A DNA stretch of 44,383 nucleotides from Roseburia sp. (GTDB lineage Bacteria; Bacillota; Clostridia; Lachnospirales; Lachnospiraceae): NCBI GenBank assembly GCA_026168605.1, contig JAPFDX010000033.1:1-44383 (forward strand), in the 5' to 3' direction. Of this stretch, positions 43,852-44,383 are shown piece after piece (the stretch's first letter is position 1; each line of letters begins with the position of its first letter). A program made the position numbers and the translations under genes. The notes under the pieces were generated by a model. That model did no database searches. It was given only the letters and a program-made list of their open reading frames with translations, and was not told where the DNA came from.

Positions 43852-43880
43852 TTGATGTTTCCGGTTCGCTGTGCTAGAAT
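43852..43880 (+). promoter_or_regulatory. promoter of the T-box transcript
   Basis: TTGATG at 43852-43857, 17-base spacer, TAGAAT at 43875-43880; start near 43887. It is divergent from the MATE promoter. Confidence 0.65.
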
Positions 43881-43886
43881 ACCAGA

Positions 43887-44238
43887 TAGGTAAACAACGA
43901 GTGGCACGCTGCGCGAGCTGCTCTTATGTCAACAACAGCAGTCTGCTGTGGAAAAAGGCAGTGAATGTGTGGGGATCATCCCGTGTATCATATGGATACA
44001 CAGTAGAGTACTATAATCCTTTCAGAGAGAGTGGGTCACCGGCTGTAAGCCCGCTTAAGGCAAGGTAGGAATCGAAGTTCGCACAGGAGCCGCATCTGTG
44101 AACGAGAGTAGCAGGTGACGTTGATGCACGTTACGCATGGAAAGCGCTTTTGAAAGCCGCATTTTGCGGCGGAAAAGAATCAGGGTGGTACCGCGGAATC
44201 ATTCGTCCCTAGAGAGACGGATGACTCCGCGGTTTTTT
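43887..44238 (+). ncRNA. T-box riboswitch leader
   Basis: An approximately 350-base leader with the T-box consensus AGGGTGGTACCGCGG at 44182-44196, the sequence that pairs with uncharged tRNA's acceptor end. The terminator stem is 44190-44210 with 44214-44234 plus a T tract. Stem I shows the AGAGAG bulge region (44021-44030) and the specifier loop's 3' strand GGAATCGAAGTTCGC around 44068-44082. The specifier codon cannot be fixed by eye (ATC, GTT and TTC are all readable there), so the amino acid is undecided. Uncharged tRNA binding would allow transcription of the downstream gene, a probable aminoacyl-tRNA synthetase or biosynthetic gene beyond the window. Confidence 0.88.
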
Positions 44239-44340
44239 GTGGCATAGGAAATTGCTGCGCAATCCTATGTCACAAAACACACTTCGTGTGAGAATGCGCA
44301 CTCGCATGAGCGGAAGTATTGCTGCGCAATCATGCTCGGC
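44232..44340. repeat. hairpin-rich block after the T-box
   Basis: Right after the T-box terminator there is a large hairpin (44232-44249 with 44263-44278), then CACAC/GTGTG at 44277-44289, and two exact copies of ATTGCTGCGCAAT (44251-44263 and near 44319-44331), each a small stem-loop. No gene was seen to the window end at 44383. The pattern resembles repetitive palindromic intergenic elements. Confidence 0.5.
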
Positions 44341-44383
44341 GCGGCAAAAGTGTGCTTCATTTAGAGTTTATTACAGCGCGAGG

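Overview
The window looks like chromosomal DNA of a spore-forming-lineage Clostridium, most likely a gut Lachnospiraceae with roughly 50% GC. This rests on a PolC-type DNA polymerase, an infC-rpmI-rplT operon behind an attenuator leader, a T-box leader, a SpoIID/LytB-domain protein, DUF5050/DUF815/DUF2871 proteins, strong AGGAGG ribosome sites and sigma-A promoters. No rRNA, tRNA, CRISPR array, prophage or insertion sequence was found. The genus is not determined.

Layout. 1-2733 (+): the 3' end of polC, a hexapeptide acetyltransferase, a DUF2871 membrane protein and a GNAT acetyltransferase. 2802-3833 (-): a DUF5050 beta-propeller lipid- or membrane-anchored protein. 3867-4172: a 306 bp imperfect palindrome resembling a MITE. 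4292-11318 (+): an apparent operon pheA, DUF815 ATPase, ppx-like/HD, ppk1 and a Cof-type HAD phosphatase. 11313-12185 (-): a PHP phosphoesterase, divergent from a lone cheW. 12805-14158 (+): infC-rpmI-rplT with promoter, attenuating leader, AUU start and terminator. 14217-16181: a 58-residue membrane peptide, a zinc-ribbon/TM2 protein and an MFS transporter. 16302-20525 (+): ilvN-ilvC and leuS, the latter behind a short non-T-box attenuator. 20554-25043: LysR, paired half-size ChrA transporters, a MATE pump and a second LysR. 25222-29467: leuC-leuD, an AP2/degenerate-HNH protein and thrC. 29550-30823 (-): a CheY plus a four-repeat MshEN-like/CheX-like protein. 31439-34521 (-): an AT-richer sigma factor/membrane protein/ABC transporter cassette. 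34712-38051: divergent citrate synthase and PEP carboxykinase. 38199-41540: an AIM24-like protein, a probable 6S RNA and a SpoIID-domain protein. 41577-44383: YihY, a second MATE pump with a TetR-type operator, and a complete T-box leader whose target gene lies beyond the window.

Together the metabolic genes cover phenylalanine, branched-chain (valine/isoleucine steps and the leucine isomerase) and threonine synthesis, plus oxaloacetate/citrate supply for glutamate. The regulatory content is rich: two or three RNA attenuators, 6S RNA, two LysR proteins, a sigma-factor cassette and a chemotaxis-like CheY/CheX pair. The least conventional items are the MshEN-CheX-like protein, the AP2 protein with an apparently dead HNH core, the leuS leader and the 306 bp palindrome.
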